A stretch of 12,604 nucleotides of DNA from Solirubrobacterales bacterium 70-9 (lineage in GTDB: Bacteria; Actinomycetota; Thermoleophilia; Solirubrobacterales; 70-9): contig MKSH01000026.1 of NCBI GenBank assembly GCA_001898095.1, positions 17,158 to 29,761 on the forward strand. The letters are read 5' to 3'. Below, piece after piece: positions 6,300 to 12,604 of the stretch. A program made the translations under genes and the position numbers. The notes below the pieces were generated by a model that saw nothing but the letters and a program-made list of their open reading frames with translations, ran no database searches and had not been told where the DNA came from. How positions within the stretch are numbered: position 1 is the stretch's first letter; each line of letters starts with the position of its first letter.

Positions 6300-6880
6300 G
6301 CACCAGCACCGACGACGACCGCGCCCCGGTCGAGCACTTCGAGCGGCTCGCCCATCAGTCCGAGGATCCCTGGAACTACGCCACCAGCCCCTACGAGCAG
6401 GCGAAGTACCGGACCACGCTCGACTACCTGCCGGCACGGACCGGGCGCACGCTGGAGCTCGGCTGCTCGGTCGGCGTCTTCACCGCGATGCTGGCGCCGC
6501 GCGCCTCCTCGCTGCTTGCCGTCGATTTCAGCCCGACCGCGCTGAAGCGCGCCCGCGAGCGCCTCGATCGCGACCCCCGCGTCGAGTTCGAGCGCCGCCG
6601 ACTCCCCGAGGAGATGCCGGACGGCCCCTTCGACACCATCCTCTGCACCGAGATCCTCTACTACTGGAGCCCCGACCTGGTCCGCGACGGCCTGCGCCGG
6701 ATCGAGGCCGCGCTGGCTCCGGGCGGCACCCTGCTGGTCGTCTCCTGGCGCCACGGCGACCCGCGCCGCGAGCTGAACGGGGACGACGTCCACGCGATCG
6801 TCGACGCCGAGACCCACCTGCGCCTCGACGCCAGTCGCACTACCCCCGACTACCTGCTCGACCGCTGGGTGGCGCGCTGA
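6296..6880 (+). CDS. NodS-like SAM-dependent methyltransferase
   Basis: 194 residues, class I Rossmann methyltransferase. SAM-binding motif I is LELGCSVGVFTAML (53-66); the acidic strand end is LLAVDFSP (73-80); PFDTILCTEILYYW (111-124) and LAPGGTLLVVSW (140-151) are the later motifs. The N-terminal signature SEDPWNYATSPYEQAKYRTTL (22-42) is the pattern of the NodS/small-molecule methyltransferase family (NodS N-methylates the Nod-factor backbone). The methyl acceptor here is unknown; the neighbours suggest a sugar- or amine-containing product. The start overlaps the previous stop (ATGA), and the stop overlaps the reductase start (TGATG). Confidence 0.9.
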   Translation: MSTSTDDDRAPVEHFERLAHQSEDPWNYATSPYEQAKYRTTLDYLPARTGRTLELGCSVGVFTAMLAPRASSLLAVDFSPTALKRARERLDRDPRVEFERRRLPEEMPDGPFDTILCTEILYYWSPDLVRDGLRRIEAALAPGGTLLVVSWRHGDPRRELNGDDVHAIVDAETHLRLDASRTTPDYLLDRWVAR

Positions 6881-8052
6881 TGGGCGGCGAGGAGCGGCTG
6901 GTGATCGTCGGCGGCGGGCCCGCCGCGCAGGCGGCAGCCGGGGCCTACCGCGAGGCCGGCGGGGAGGCCGCGGTGACGATCCTCGCCCGCGAGCCCGACC
7001 CGCCCTACGAACGGCCGCCGCTGACCAAGGACTTCCTGCGCGGCGAGTCGGGTCGCGCCGATCTGCCGCTGGTCGACGCCCGCTGGTACGAGGAGCGCGG
7101 GATCGACCTGCGCACCGGGACCGAGGTCGCCGAGCTCGACCTCGCGGTCCCGGCGGTCCGCACCGCCGCCGGCGAGGAGCATCCCTTCGACCGCGTCCTC
7201 CTCGCGACCGGCGCCGATCCGCTGGTGCCGCCGATCCCCGGCGCCGACCGTGACGCGGTCCAGACCGTGCGCCGGATCGGCGACGCCGAGCGCCTCGGCC
7301 GGCTCGGCGGCGCCGATCGGGCGCTGGTCGTCGGCTCCGGCTTCGTCGGCTGCGAGGCCGCCGCCTCGCTGGCGCTGCGCGGGGTGACGGTGACGATGGC
7401 GACGCTGGAGGAGCTGCCGCAGATCGAACGACTCGGCCGCGAGGTGGCCGAGCGGATCGCCGAGTGGCTCGCCGTCCTCGGGGTCGAGCTGCTGCCCGAA
7501 TCAGAGCTTGCCGAGATCGGCCCGGCGGGCGACCGCTCGGCGCGGGCCCGGTTCGACGACGGTCACGAGGAGGTGGTCGACCGCGTCCTCCTCGCCCTCG
7601 GGGTGGAGCGCAACGACGGGCTCGCCGCAGCCGCCGGGCTCACCGTCGACGACGGCATCGAGGTCGACGCGGCGATGGCCGCCGCCGACCCTCGCGTGCT
7701 CGCCGCCGGCGACGTCGCCTTCGCCTTCAACGCGGCCGCCGGCCGTCGACTGCGGGTCGAACATTGGGGCGAGGCGTTGAACATGGGGGAGGTCGCGGGT
7801 CATACCTTGGCCGGCAAGGAGGCGAGCTGGGACGTCGCGCCGGGCTTCTGGTCGACGATCGGCGAGCGGACGCTGAAGTACGTAGGTTGGGGCGACGGCT
7901 GGGAGCAGTCGCGCTTCGAGCCCGGGGACGACGGTTCCTTCGCCTGCTGGTACGGGCGCGACGGCGAGGTGGTGGGCGTCGCCGCGCACGAGGACGATGC
8001 CGCCTACGAGCGCGGTCGCGAGCTGATCGAGGAACGGGCGCCGTGGAGCTGA
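6880..8052 (+). CDS. FAD-dependent NAD(P)H oxidoreductase (ferredoxin/rubredoxin reductase type)
   Basis: 390 residues, two-dinucleotide-binding-domain flavoprotein. FAD-binding motif VIVGGGPAAQAAAGAYREAG (8-27), YERPPLTKDFL (43-53), LLATGADP (107-114), second GxGxxG site LVVGSGFVGCEAAASL (149-164) for NAD(P)H, and AAGDVA (275-280) that closes the FAD site. The C-terminal region (about 290-385) is the reductase dimer/partner domain, with HWGEALNMGEVAG (295-307). There is no CxxC redox pair as in disulfide reductases, which favours the BphA4/putidaredoxin-reductase class passing electrons to a ferredoxin-like partner. No such partner is encoded in the window. Coupled by overlap to the genes on both sides. 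Confidence 0.9.
   Translation: MGGEERLVIVGGGPAAQAAAGAYREAGGEAAVTILAREPDPPYERPPLTKDFLRGESGRADLPLVDARWYEERGIDLRTGTEVAELDLAVPAVRTAAGEEHPFDRVLLATGADPLVPPIPGADRDAVQTVRRIGDAERLGRLGGADRALVVGSGFVGCEAAASLALRGVTVTMATLEELPQIERLGREVAERIAEWLAVLGVELLPESELAEIGPAGDRSARARFDDGHEEVVDRVLLALGVERNDGLAAAAGLTVDDGIEVDAAMAAADPRVLAAGDVAFAFNAAAGRRLRVEHWGEALNMGEVAGHTLAGKEASWDVAPGFWSTIGERTLKYVGWGDGWEQSRFEPGDDGSFACWYGRDGEVVGVAAHEDDAAYERGRELIEERAPWS
8029..8034 (+). promoter_or_regulatory. Shine-Dalgarno deciding the GTG start of the glycosyltransferase
   Basis: GAGGAA lies 8 nt before GTG 8043. The open frame runs far upstream inside the reductase gene, but that part is only an out-of-frame reading of it. The GTG with this site gives a protein beginning shortly before the first GT motif. 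Confidence 0.7.
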
Positions 8053-9749
8053 GCGCCGCCGCGACCCCGGCGCTGCCCGCCCCCGCCGACACCGTGCGCG
8101 CGGTCGTCGTCGTCCCCGCCCGCGACGAGGAGGACCGGATCGGCGCCTGCCTCGCGGCGCTCCTCGCCCAGACCGAGATCGGCCCCGAGGAGTACGAGGT
8201 CATCGTCATCCTCGACGCCTGCGAGGACGACACCGCGGCCGTCGTCGCCGCCGCGCGCTCCGCTGTTGATGGGCCGAAAAGCGCTCTATATCAGCGCTTT
8301 TCGGCCCATCAACAGCTAGGGCCGGCGATTCATGTGGTGCCGGGGCCGGGACGCGGCGCGGGGCCGGCGCGGGCGACCGGGATGGACGTCGGCTGCGCGC
8401 GGCTCGAATCGCTCGGGCGCGGCGACGGCCTGCTCGCCAGCACCGACGCCGACTCGGTCGTCGCCCGCGACTGGATCGCCCGCCAGCTGGAGGCGATCGC
8501 CGGCGGCGCCGAGGCGATCGGCGGCGAGGTCCACCTCGACCCGGCCGAGGCGGCGGCGCTCCCCGACGGCGTCCTCGCCCGCCGCCAGGCGGATCTCGCG
8601 GCACGCACCCGCGAGGCGGCCACTCGCGGCCCGGCCGAGCACGCCCACTTCTCCGGCGCCAGCCTCGGCGTCACCCCGCGCGCGTACCGGCGCGCCGGCG
8701 GCATGGCCTGGATGGCGGCGCTCGAGGACCAGGAGCTGGAGGACCGCCTGCACGCGGCCGGGATCGCGATCCATCGGCTCCGTCCGGTCTCCGTCGTCAC
8801 CGCCGCGCGGACCGCGGGCCGGGCCGAGCGCGGCCTCGCCCGCGACCTCGAGCTGGCCCGCTGGCTGGAGGAGCGTCGCTACGACGGCGCCGAGTTCGAC
8901 GCCGATCGGCTGTTGGGGGCGAAGGCGACCTCGATCGCCGCGATCCTGCCGGCGCGCGAATGCGCGCGGACGATCGGCCCGATCCTCGAGTCGATCGTCC
9001 CGCTGCACGGGGCCGGTCTCCTCGACGAGCTGATCGTGGTCGACGCCGACTCCATCGACGGCACCGCCGCGGTCGCCCGCGAGCACGGCGCGACGGTCCT
9101 CTCCGAGTCGGCGCTGCGGCCGGAGCTCGGTCCCGCCCGCGGCAAGGGCGACGCGATGTGGCGCGCGGTCGGCGCGACCGACGCCGAGCTGATCGTCTTC
9201 CTCGATGCCGACACCGTCGACTTCCACCCGGGCCTCCTCATCGGCCTCCTCGGCCCGCCGCTCGTCGACCCGTCCCTCGCCTTGGTCAAGGGCACCTTTC
9301 GTCGCCCGTTCGCGCTCGGCGACGCGGTCCGCGAGGGCGAAGGGGGGAGGGTCACCGAGCTCGTCGCACGGCCGCTGCTGAACCTCCACTTCCCCTCGCT
9401 CGCCGGCTTCGCCCAGCCGCTGGCCGGGGAGATCGCGATCCGCCGCGACGTCTTCGAGCGCCTCTCGGTCCCGGTCGGCTACGGGGTCGAGATCGCGATG
9501 CTGATCGACGCGCTCGGCCTCGCCGGCCTCGACGCCCTCGCCGAGGTCGATCTCGGCGTCCGTCAGAACCGCCACCAGAGCCTGCGCGCCCTCAGCGCGA
9601 TGGCGGGCGAGGTGATGGTCGCGGTCGAGCGTCGCACCGACGGCCCGGCCCGGCCGGCCTTCCCCGCCTTCCGTCCGCGACCGGAAGGACCCGACCCGAA
9701 CGAGCTCTGGCGCCTGCGCTGCGAGGAGCGCCCGCCGCTCGCCGGGTGA
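8043..9749 (+). CDS. Two-domain glycosyltransferase: GT2 fused to glucosyl-3-phosphoglycerate synthase (GT81)
   Basis: 568 residues with two GT-A folds in tandem. Domain 1 (about 18-290) is GT2: VVVVPARDEEDRIGACL (21-37), YEVIVILDAC (51-60), metal site STDADS (133-138), HFSGAS (202-207) and the acidic pair E228-D229. Domain 2 (about 296-530) matches GpgS: AAILPARECARTI (299-311), GKGDAMW (367-373), metal site FLDADTVDF (386-394), GGRVTELVARPLLNLH (434-449), QPLAGE (458-463), VGYGVE (478-483) and NRHQ (509-512) with the family's His. GpgS joins NDP-glucose to 3-phosphoglycerate, the first step to glucosylglycerate. The acceptor of domain 1 is unknown. Residues 74-91 are encoded by a perfect palindrome, between a helix and the next strand. 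The gene overlaps the reductase by 10 bases. Mannosyl-type specificity of domain 2 cannot be excluded. Confidence 0.88.
   Translation: MELSAAATPALPAPADTVRAVVVVPARDEEDRIGACLAALLAQTEIGPEEYEVIVILDACEDDTAAVVAAARSAVDGPKSALYQRFSAHQQLGPAIHVVPGPGRGAGPARATGMDVGCARLESLGRGDGLLASTDADSVVARDWIARQLEAIAGGAEAIGGEVHLDPAEAAALPDGVLARRQADLAARTREAATRGPAEHAHFSGASLGVTPRAYRRAGGMAWMAALEDQELEDRLHAAGIAIHRLRPVSVVTAARTAGRAERGLARDLELARWLEERRYDGAEFDADRLLGAKATSIAAILPARECARTIGPILESIVPLHGAGLLDELIVVDADSIDGTAAVAREHGATVLSESALRPELGPARGKGDAMWRAVGATDAELIVFLDADTVDFHPGLLIGLLGPPLVDPSLALVKGTFRRPFALGDAVREGEGGRVTELVARPLLNLHFPSLAGFAQPLAGEIAIRRDVFERLSVPVGYGVEIAMLIDALGLAGLDALAEVDLGVRQNRHQSLRALSAMAGEVMVAVERRTDGPARPAFPAFRPRPEGPDPNELWRLRCEERPPLAG
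8262..8316. repeat. Perfect inverted repeat, 24-bp arms, 7-nt loop, inside a coding region
   Basis: The left arm 8262-8285 (begins GCTGTTGATGGGCCG, ends AAAAGCGCT) is exactly complementary to the right arm 8293-8316 (begins AGCGCTTTTCGG, ends CATCAACAGC), with loop CTATATC. By hand count each arm has 14 G/C of 24, low for this window, and the loop is AT-rich. It is read in frame as residues 74-91 of the glycosyltransferase (VDGPKSALYQRFSAHQQ and neighbours), using CTA, TAT, TTT and AAA codons that are rare elsewhere here. It shares no sequence with the palindrome at 6039-6085. Confidence 0.97.
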
Positions 9750-9775
9750 CCGCCCCGTGCGGGGAGCCCCGACCG

Positions 9776-9785
9776 CGGGTACCCG
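9776..9785. promoter_or_regulatory. CGGGTACCCG palindrome, possible -10 of a near-leaderless promoter
   Basis: A 10-bp perfect palindrome containing GGGTACC lies 6 nt before ATG 9792, in a 42-base gap. No Shine-Dalgarno is present before this ATG. Read as a -10 (TACCCG), transcription would start at or next to the start codon. CCCCG-TG-CGGGG just upstream (about 9753-9764) could form a small hairpin at the end of the preceding operon, without a U-tract. Confidence 0.35.
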
Positions 9786-9791
9786 GGCCGC

Positions 9792-10520
9792 ATGGAACGC
9801 GTGCGGATCGGCTGTTCCGGTTGGAGCTATGACGAATGGCGCGGCGGCCTCTACCCCGAGGGGCTGCCGGCTCGGCGGTGGCTGGAGCGCTACGCCGAGA
9901 CCTTCGACACGGTCGAGGTCAACGCCACCTTCTACCGGCTGCCGAAGGAGTCGACCGTGCGCGGGTGGACCGAACAGGTGCCGGGGGACTTCCGCTTCGC
10001 GGTGAAGGCGAGCCGTTACCTCACCCACATGAAGCGACTGCACGACATCGTCGACGGGGTCGCTCGCTTCTGGGAGCCGCTCGAGCCGCTGCGGCGCTCC
10101 CGTCGCCTCGGCCCGGTCCTCTGGCAGCTGCCGGAGAACTTCGAGCGCGACGACGACCTGCTGGCGGCGGCGCTCGACCGGTTGCCGCGGGCGGAGCACT
10201 GCTTCGAGTTCCGCCATCCGAGCTGGTTCGTCGCCGCGGTGCGCGAGCTGCTGGAGGAGCGCGGCGCCTCGCTGGCGATCGGCGACGACAAGCGACGGCC
10301 GCTGCCGGAGGCGTCCCCGGTCGGCCCGCTCGCCTACCTGCGGCTGCACTACGGCCACCGAGGCCGCGACGGCAACTACTCGGCGGCCGAGCTGGACGCC
10401 TGGCGCCGCCGGATCGCCGGCTGGCGCGCCCGTCGCCCCGTCTTCGTCTACCTGAACAACGACTGGCAGGGATTCGCCCCGGCGAACGCCGAGTACCTGC
10501 GGGAAGGCCTGTCGCGATGA
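9792..10520 (+). CDS. DUF72 (YecE-like) TIM-barrel protein
   Basis: 242 residues, the normal length for DUF72. Family hallmarks: IGCSGWSYDEW (6-16), VEVNATFYRLP (41-51), FRFAVKASRYLTH (67-79), LWQLPENF (109-116), FEFRHPSW (138-145), and the C-terminal VFVYLNNDWQGFAPANA (217-233). These proteins adopt a TIM-barrel fold related to xylose-isomerase-like enzymes; their reaction is not established, so I give no function. It overlaps the UdgX start (ATGA at 10517), and such a pairing could hint at a nucleic-acid-linked role, but that is only guilt by association. No Shine-Dalgarno is visible; see the GGGTACC motif upstream. Confidence 0.93.
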   Translation: MERVRIGCSGWSYDEWRGGLYPEGLPARRWLERYAETFDTVEVNATFYRLPKESTVRGWTEQVPGDFRFAVKASRYLTHMKRLHDIVDGVARFWEPLEPLRRSRRLGPVLWQLPENFERDDDLLAAALDRLPRAEHCFEFRHPSWFVAAVRELLEERGASLAIGDDKRRPLPEASPVGPLAYLRLHYGHRGRDGNYSAAELDAWRRRIAGWRARRPVFVYLNNDWQGFAPANAEYLREGLSR

Positions 10521-11158
10521 GCGAGAAGACCTCGGCCGCCGACTTCCTCCCCGACGGCCGCTCGCTGCGCACCCTGCGCCAGGCGGCGCTCGACTGCCGC
10601 GGCTGCGAGCTGTGGAAGGACGCGACGCAGACCGTCTTCGGCGCGGGGCCGCGGAAGGCGAAGCTCATGCTGGTCGGCGAGCAGCCGGGCGACAAGGAGG
10701 ACCTCGAGGGCGAGCCGTTCGTCGGGCCTGCCGGCCGCGTCCTCGACCAGGCGCTCGACGCCGCCGAGATCGCCCGCGACGACGTCTATCTCACCAACGC
10801 GGTGAAGCACTTCAAGTGGCGCCCGCAGGGTAAGCGCCGTCTGCACCAGACCCCGCGGGCGGGCGAAATAACCGCCTGTCGGCCCTGGCTCGACGCCGAG
10901 CTCGAGGCCGTCCACCCGGTCGGCCTGCTCGCGCTCGGCGCCACCGCCGGCAAAGCCCTCTTCGGCGCCAAGGTGAGGGTGGGAAAGGATCGCGGCCGGC
11001 TGCTCGAGTCCCCGCTGGCGCCGGTCGCCGGGCTGACCCTGCATCCCTCGGCGGTCCTGCGACTGCGCGATCACGACGAGCGCGAGGAGGCGACCGCGAC
11101 GTTGGTCGAGGACCTCCGGATGCTCGCCGGCGCGGTCGCCGAGCGCGAGGCCGGATAG
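10517..11158 (+). CDS. UdgX-type uracil-DNA glycosylase
   Basis: 213 residues of the uracil-DNA glycosylase superfamily (family-4-related). Motif 1 is VGEQPGDKED (53-62), with GEQPGD as in UdgX where family 4 has GEAPG; then GEPFVGPAGRVLD (65-77), YLTNAVKHFKW (91-101), and the diagnostic insertion GKRRLHQTP (105-113). H110 aligns with the His of mycobacterial UdgX that becomes covalently joined to the deoxyribose after uracil is cut out, leaving protein tightly bound to the site. The late motif is LHPSAVLRLR (175-184). C27, C30 and C121 are candidate iron-sulfur ligands; the protein has no fourth cysteine, so any fourth ligand is not obvious. Role: recognition and repair of uracil in DNA. The start overlaps the DUF72 stop, so the two are co-translated. 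Confidence 0.92.
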   Translation: MSEKTSAADFLPDGRSLRTLRQAALDCRGCELWKDATQTVFGAGPRKAKLMLVGEQPGDKEDLEGEPFVGPAGRVLDQALDAAEIARDDVYLTNAVKHFKWRPQGKRRLHQTPRAGEITACRPWLDAELEAVHPVGLLALGATAGKALFGAKVRVGKDRGRLLESPLAPVAGLTLHPSAVLRLRDHDEREEATATLVEDLRMLAGAVAEREAG

Positions 11159-11181
11159 CGCCGATCGACCGCGGCGGCTGG

Positions 11182-11208
11182 GTGACCGCGCCCGCGGCGG
11201 GGTACCTC
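11182..11208 (+). promoter_or_regulatory. Candidate promoter of the sugar transporter (GTGACC...TACCTC)
   Basis: TACCTC (11203-11208, within GGGTACC at 11200-11206) lies 8 nt before ATG 11217, a fitting distance for a -10 box of a leaderless transcript. GTGACC at 11182-11187 resembles a -35 (four matches to TTGACA) with a 15-nt spacer. The G-run just before the ATG is too close to act as a normal Shine-Dalgarno. CGCGGCGG occurs twice in the same gap (11170-11177 and 11193-11200), which may be only composition. Confidence 0.35.
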
Positions 11209-11216
11209 GGGGGGCG

Positions 11217-12590
11217 ATGGAGTTCCTGCGGGAGGCATTCAAAGGTGGCAACCGCTTCGTCCTCCGGCTGGCGCTGATCGCGGCGCTCGGCGGCTTCCTC
11301 TTCGGCTACGACACCGGCGTCATCTCCGGGGCGCTCCTCTACATCGAACCCGACCTCCACCCGTCGGGCTTCGAGGCGCAGGCGTTCGTCGGCGCGCTCC
11401 TGGTCGGGGCGGTGATCGGGGCGGCGATCTCGGGCTGGTCGGCGGACGCGCTCTCGCGCCGGCGGACGAAGATCGTCGCCGGCGCGATCTACGTCCTCGG
11501 CGCGCTCGCCAGCGCCGCCGCGCAGACGCCGTGGGAGCTGATCTGGGCGCGCTTCGCCCTCGGCATCGCGGTCGGCGCCGCCTCCTTCGTCGCCCCGATG
11601 TACATCTCCGAGCTGGCGCCGAAGAAGATCCGCGGCGGCGTCACCTCGTTCAACCAGCTGATGGTGGTGTCGGGGATCTTCGTCTCCTACATCGTCAACT
11701 GGGCCCTCGGCGGGGCGGTCGGCAACTGGCGCTGGATGCTCGGGCTGGCGGCGATCCCCGGCGCGGCACTGGCGATCGGCATGTACTTCCAGCCCTTCTC
11801 GCCGCGCTGGCTGGTCGGGCAGGGGCGCGACGACGAGGCCCGCGAGGTGCTCGGGCGGGCGCGCGAATCCGACGAGGAAGTCGAGGAGGAGCTGAACGAA
11901 ATCGAGGACGAGGCGAGCTCCAAGGGGAGCCTCCGCGACCTCTTCGCCCCCGGCGTCCGCGCGATGGTCCTGATCGGCCTGGTGATGGCGATCGCCCAGC
12001 AGCTGATCGGCGTCAACACGGTCATCTACTACGCGCCGACGATCCTCAAGCTCACCGGCCTCAGCACCACCAGCGCGATCACCCAGGCGCTCTCGGTCGG
12101 GATCACCAACGTGATCTTCACGATCGTCGCGATCCTCATCCTCGACAAGGTCGGCCGCCGGCCGCTCCTCATCGTCGGCACGATCGGCTGCGTCGTCGCC
12201 CTCGTCGTCCTCGGGGTCTTCTTCGCCACCCCGACCCTGAAGCAGGACTTCTCCGGCCTCGCCCTGGTCTGCCTGATCGTCTACATCGCCGCCTTCGCGG
12301 TCGGGCTCGGGCCGGTCTTCTGGCTGATGATCTCGGAGATCTTCCCGCTGAAGGTGAGGAGCGCGGCGATGTCGGCCTCGACCGTCGCCAATTGGGCCGC
12401 GAACTTCCTCGTCTCGACCTTCTTCCTCACCCTCACCGGCGCGATCACGATCCAGGGCACCTTCTGGCTCTACGCGGGCTTCGGCGTCGCCGCGATCGTC
12501 TTCTTCGCCCTCCGCCTGCCGGAGACGAAGAACCGCTCGCTGGAGGAGATCTCCGAGGAGGTCACCGACGAGGCGGTGGGGTCGAGCTGA
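11217..12590 (+). CDS. Sugar-porter family MFS transporter (likely sugar/H+ symporter)
   Basis: 457 residues, twelve predicted membrane helices. Sugar-porter signatures: GGFLFGYDTGVISGALLYI (25-43), RFALGIAVGAASFVAPMYIS (112-131) with ELAPKKIRGG, PFSPRWL (193-199, usually PESPRWL), QQLIGVNTVIYYAPTIL (261-277), DKVGRRPLLIVG (310-321), GLGPVFWLMISEIFP (363-377) and PETKNRSLEEI (435-445). The QQ and N residues of helix 7 line the sugar site in XylE/GLUT-type carriers. The first loop motif is DALSRRR (77-83), where DRxGRR is usual. An acidic stretch (about 218-232) lies in the central cytoplasmic loop. The sugar cannot be named. Single gene, with its own candidate promoter in the 58-base gap upstream. 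Confidence 0.93.
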   Translation: MEFLREAFKGGNRFVLRLALIAALGGFLFGYDTGVISGALLYIEPDLHPSGFEAQAFVGALLVGAVIGAAISGWSADALSRRRTKIVAGAIYVLGALASAAAQTPWELIWARFALGIAVGAASFVAPMYISELAPKKIRGGVTSFNQLMVVSGIFVSYIVNWALGGAVGNWRWMLGLAAIPGAALAIGMYFQPFSPRWLVGQGRDDEAREVLGRARESDEEVEEELNEIEDEASSKGSLRDLFAPGVRAMVLIGLVMAIAQQLIGVNTVIYYAPTILKLTGLSTTSAITQALSVGITNVIFTIVAILILDKVGRRPLLIVGTIGCVVALVVLGVFFATPTLKQDFSGLALVCLIVYIAAFAVGLGPVFWLMISEIFPLKVRSAAMSASTVANWAANFLVSTFFLTLTGAITIQGTFWLYAGFGVAAIVFFALRLPETKNRSLEEISEEVTDEAVGSS

Positions 12591-12594
12591 TCGC

Positions 12595-12604
12595 GGGTAC
12601 CCCC
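12595..12604 (+). promoter_or_regulatory. GGGTACC motif at the window edge
   Basis: GGGTACCCCC begins five bases after the transporter stop. By analogy with the two sites above it may be the -10 region for a gene starting just beyond the window; the sequence ends before this can be seen. Confidence 0.25.

Noticed and set aside
4485..6817. Long minus-strand open frames across the flavoprotein and methyltransferase genes
   Set aside because: No domain motifs, Arg/Ala/Gly-rich composition, and they cross several well-supported plus-strand genes.
7464..8042. Longer N-terminus for the glycosyltransferase
   Set aside because: This part is an out-of-frame reading of the reductase gene, Arg/Gly-rich and without motifs; GTG 8043 with GAGGAA in front is the better start.
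8262..8316. Copy of the same repeat family as 6039-6085
   Set aside because: Arms and loop share no sequence; only the layout is similar.

Overview
The window is very GC-rich with strongly G/C-ending codons. Its gene families (short zinc-finger anti-sigma factor, GT81 glucosyl-3-phosphoglycerate synthase, UdgX, sugar-porter MFS) and its many ATGA and GTGA overlaps fit a high-GC actinobacterium. I suspect the Thermoleophilia/Solirubrobacterales, but that is an inference from gene style and not from a marker gene. I see no rRNA, tRNA, CRISPR array, transposase or phage gene.

Layout. (1) 1-1547, minus strand: a ClC chloride channel/transporter with the start of a C-terminal CBS domain, cut by the window edge. 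(2) 1632-2348, plus, divergent: a Crp/Fnr-type regulator, preceded by a 16-bp dyad with Crp-family geometry. (3) 2410-3633: an exported beta-propeller (lactonase/YVTN type) protein, whose Shine-Dalgarno lies in one arm of a predicted hairpin. (4) 3702-4573: an ECF sigma factor overlapping a small soluble zinc-finger anti-sigma factor. (5) 4574-4821: non-coding, possibly a structured leader. (6) 4822-9749: a tight operon with a truncated NodB-type deacetylase, an acyl-CoA-dehydrogenase-like flavoprotein, a NodS-like methyltransferase, an FAD/NAD(P)H reductase, and a two-domain glycosyltransferase (GT2 fused to GpgS/GT81). Every junction in it overlaps. (7) 9792-11158: a DUF72 protein overlapping UdgX. 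(8) 11217-12590: a sugar-porter MFS transporter.

The main observation is a pair of long, perfect inverted repeats inside genes of the operon in region 6. One has 22-bp arms and a 3-nt loop (6039-6085, flavoprotein gene). The other has 24-bp arms and a 7-nt loop (8262-8316, glycosyltransferase gene). They share no sequence and are poorer in GC than their surroundings. Both are read through in frame, at places where a surface loop is expected. They look like in-frame palindromic insertions, comparable in idea to the Rickettsia palindromic elements but much shorter.

The region-6 genes probably make or modify a glycosylated, methylated small molecule or lipid, possibly a glucosylglycerate derivative; the product cannot be read from the sequence. 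A second recurrent signal is GGGTACC. I find it four times, always outside intact genes, and twice it sits just upstream of a start codon that lacks a usable Shine-Dalgarno. This suggests a -10 element of (near-)leaderless promoters.
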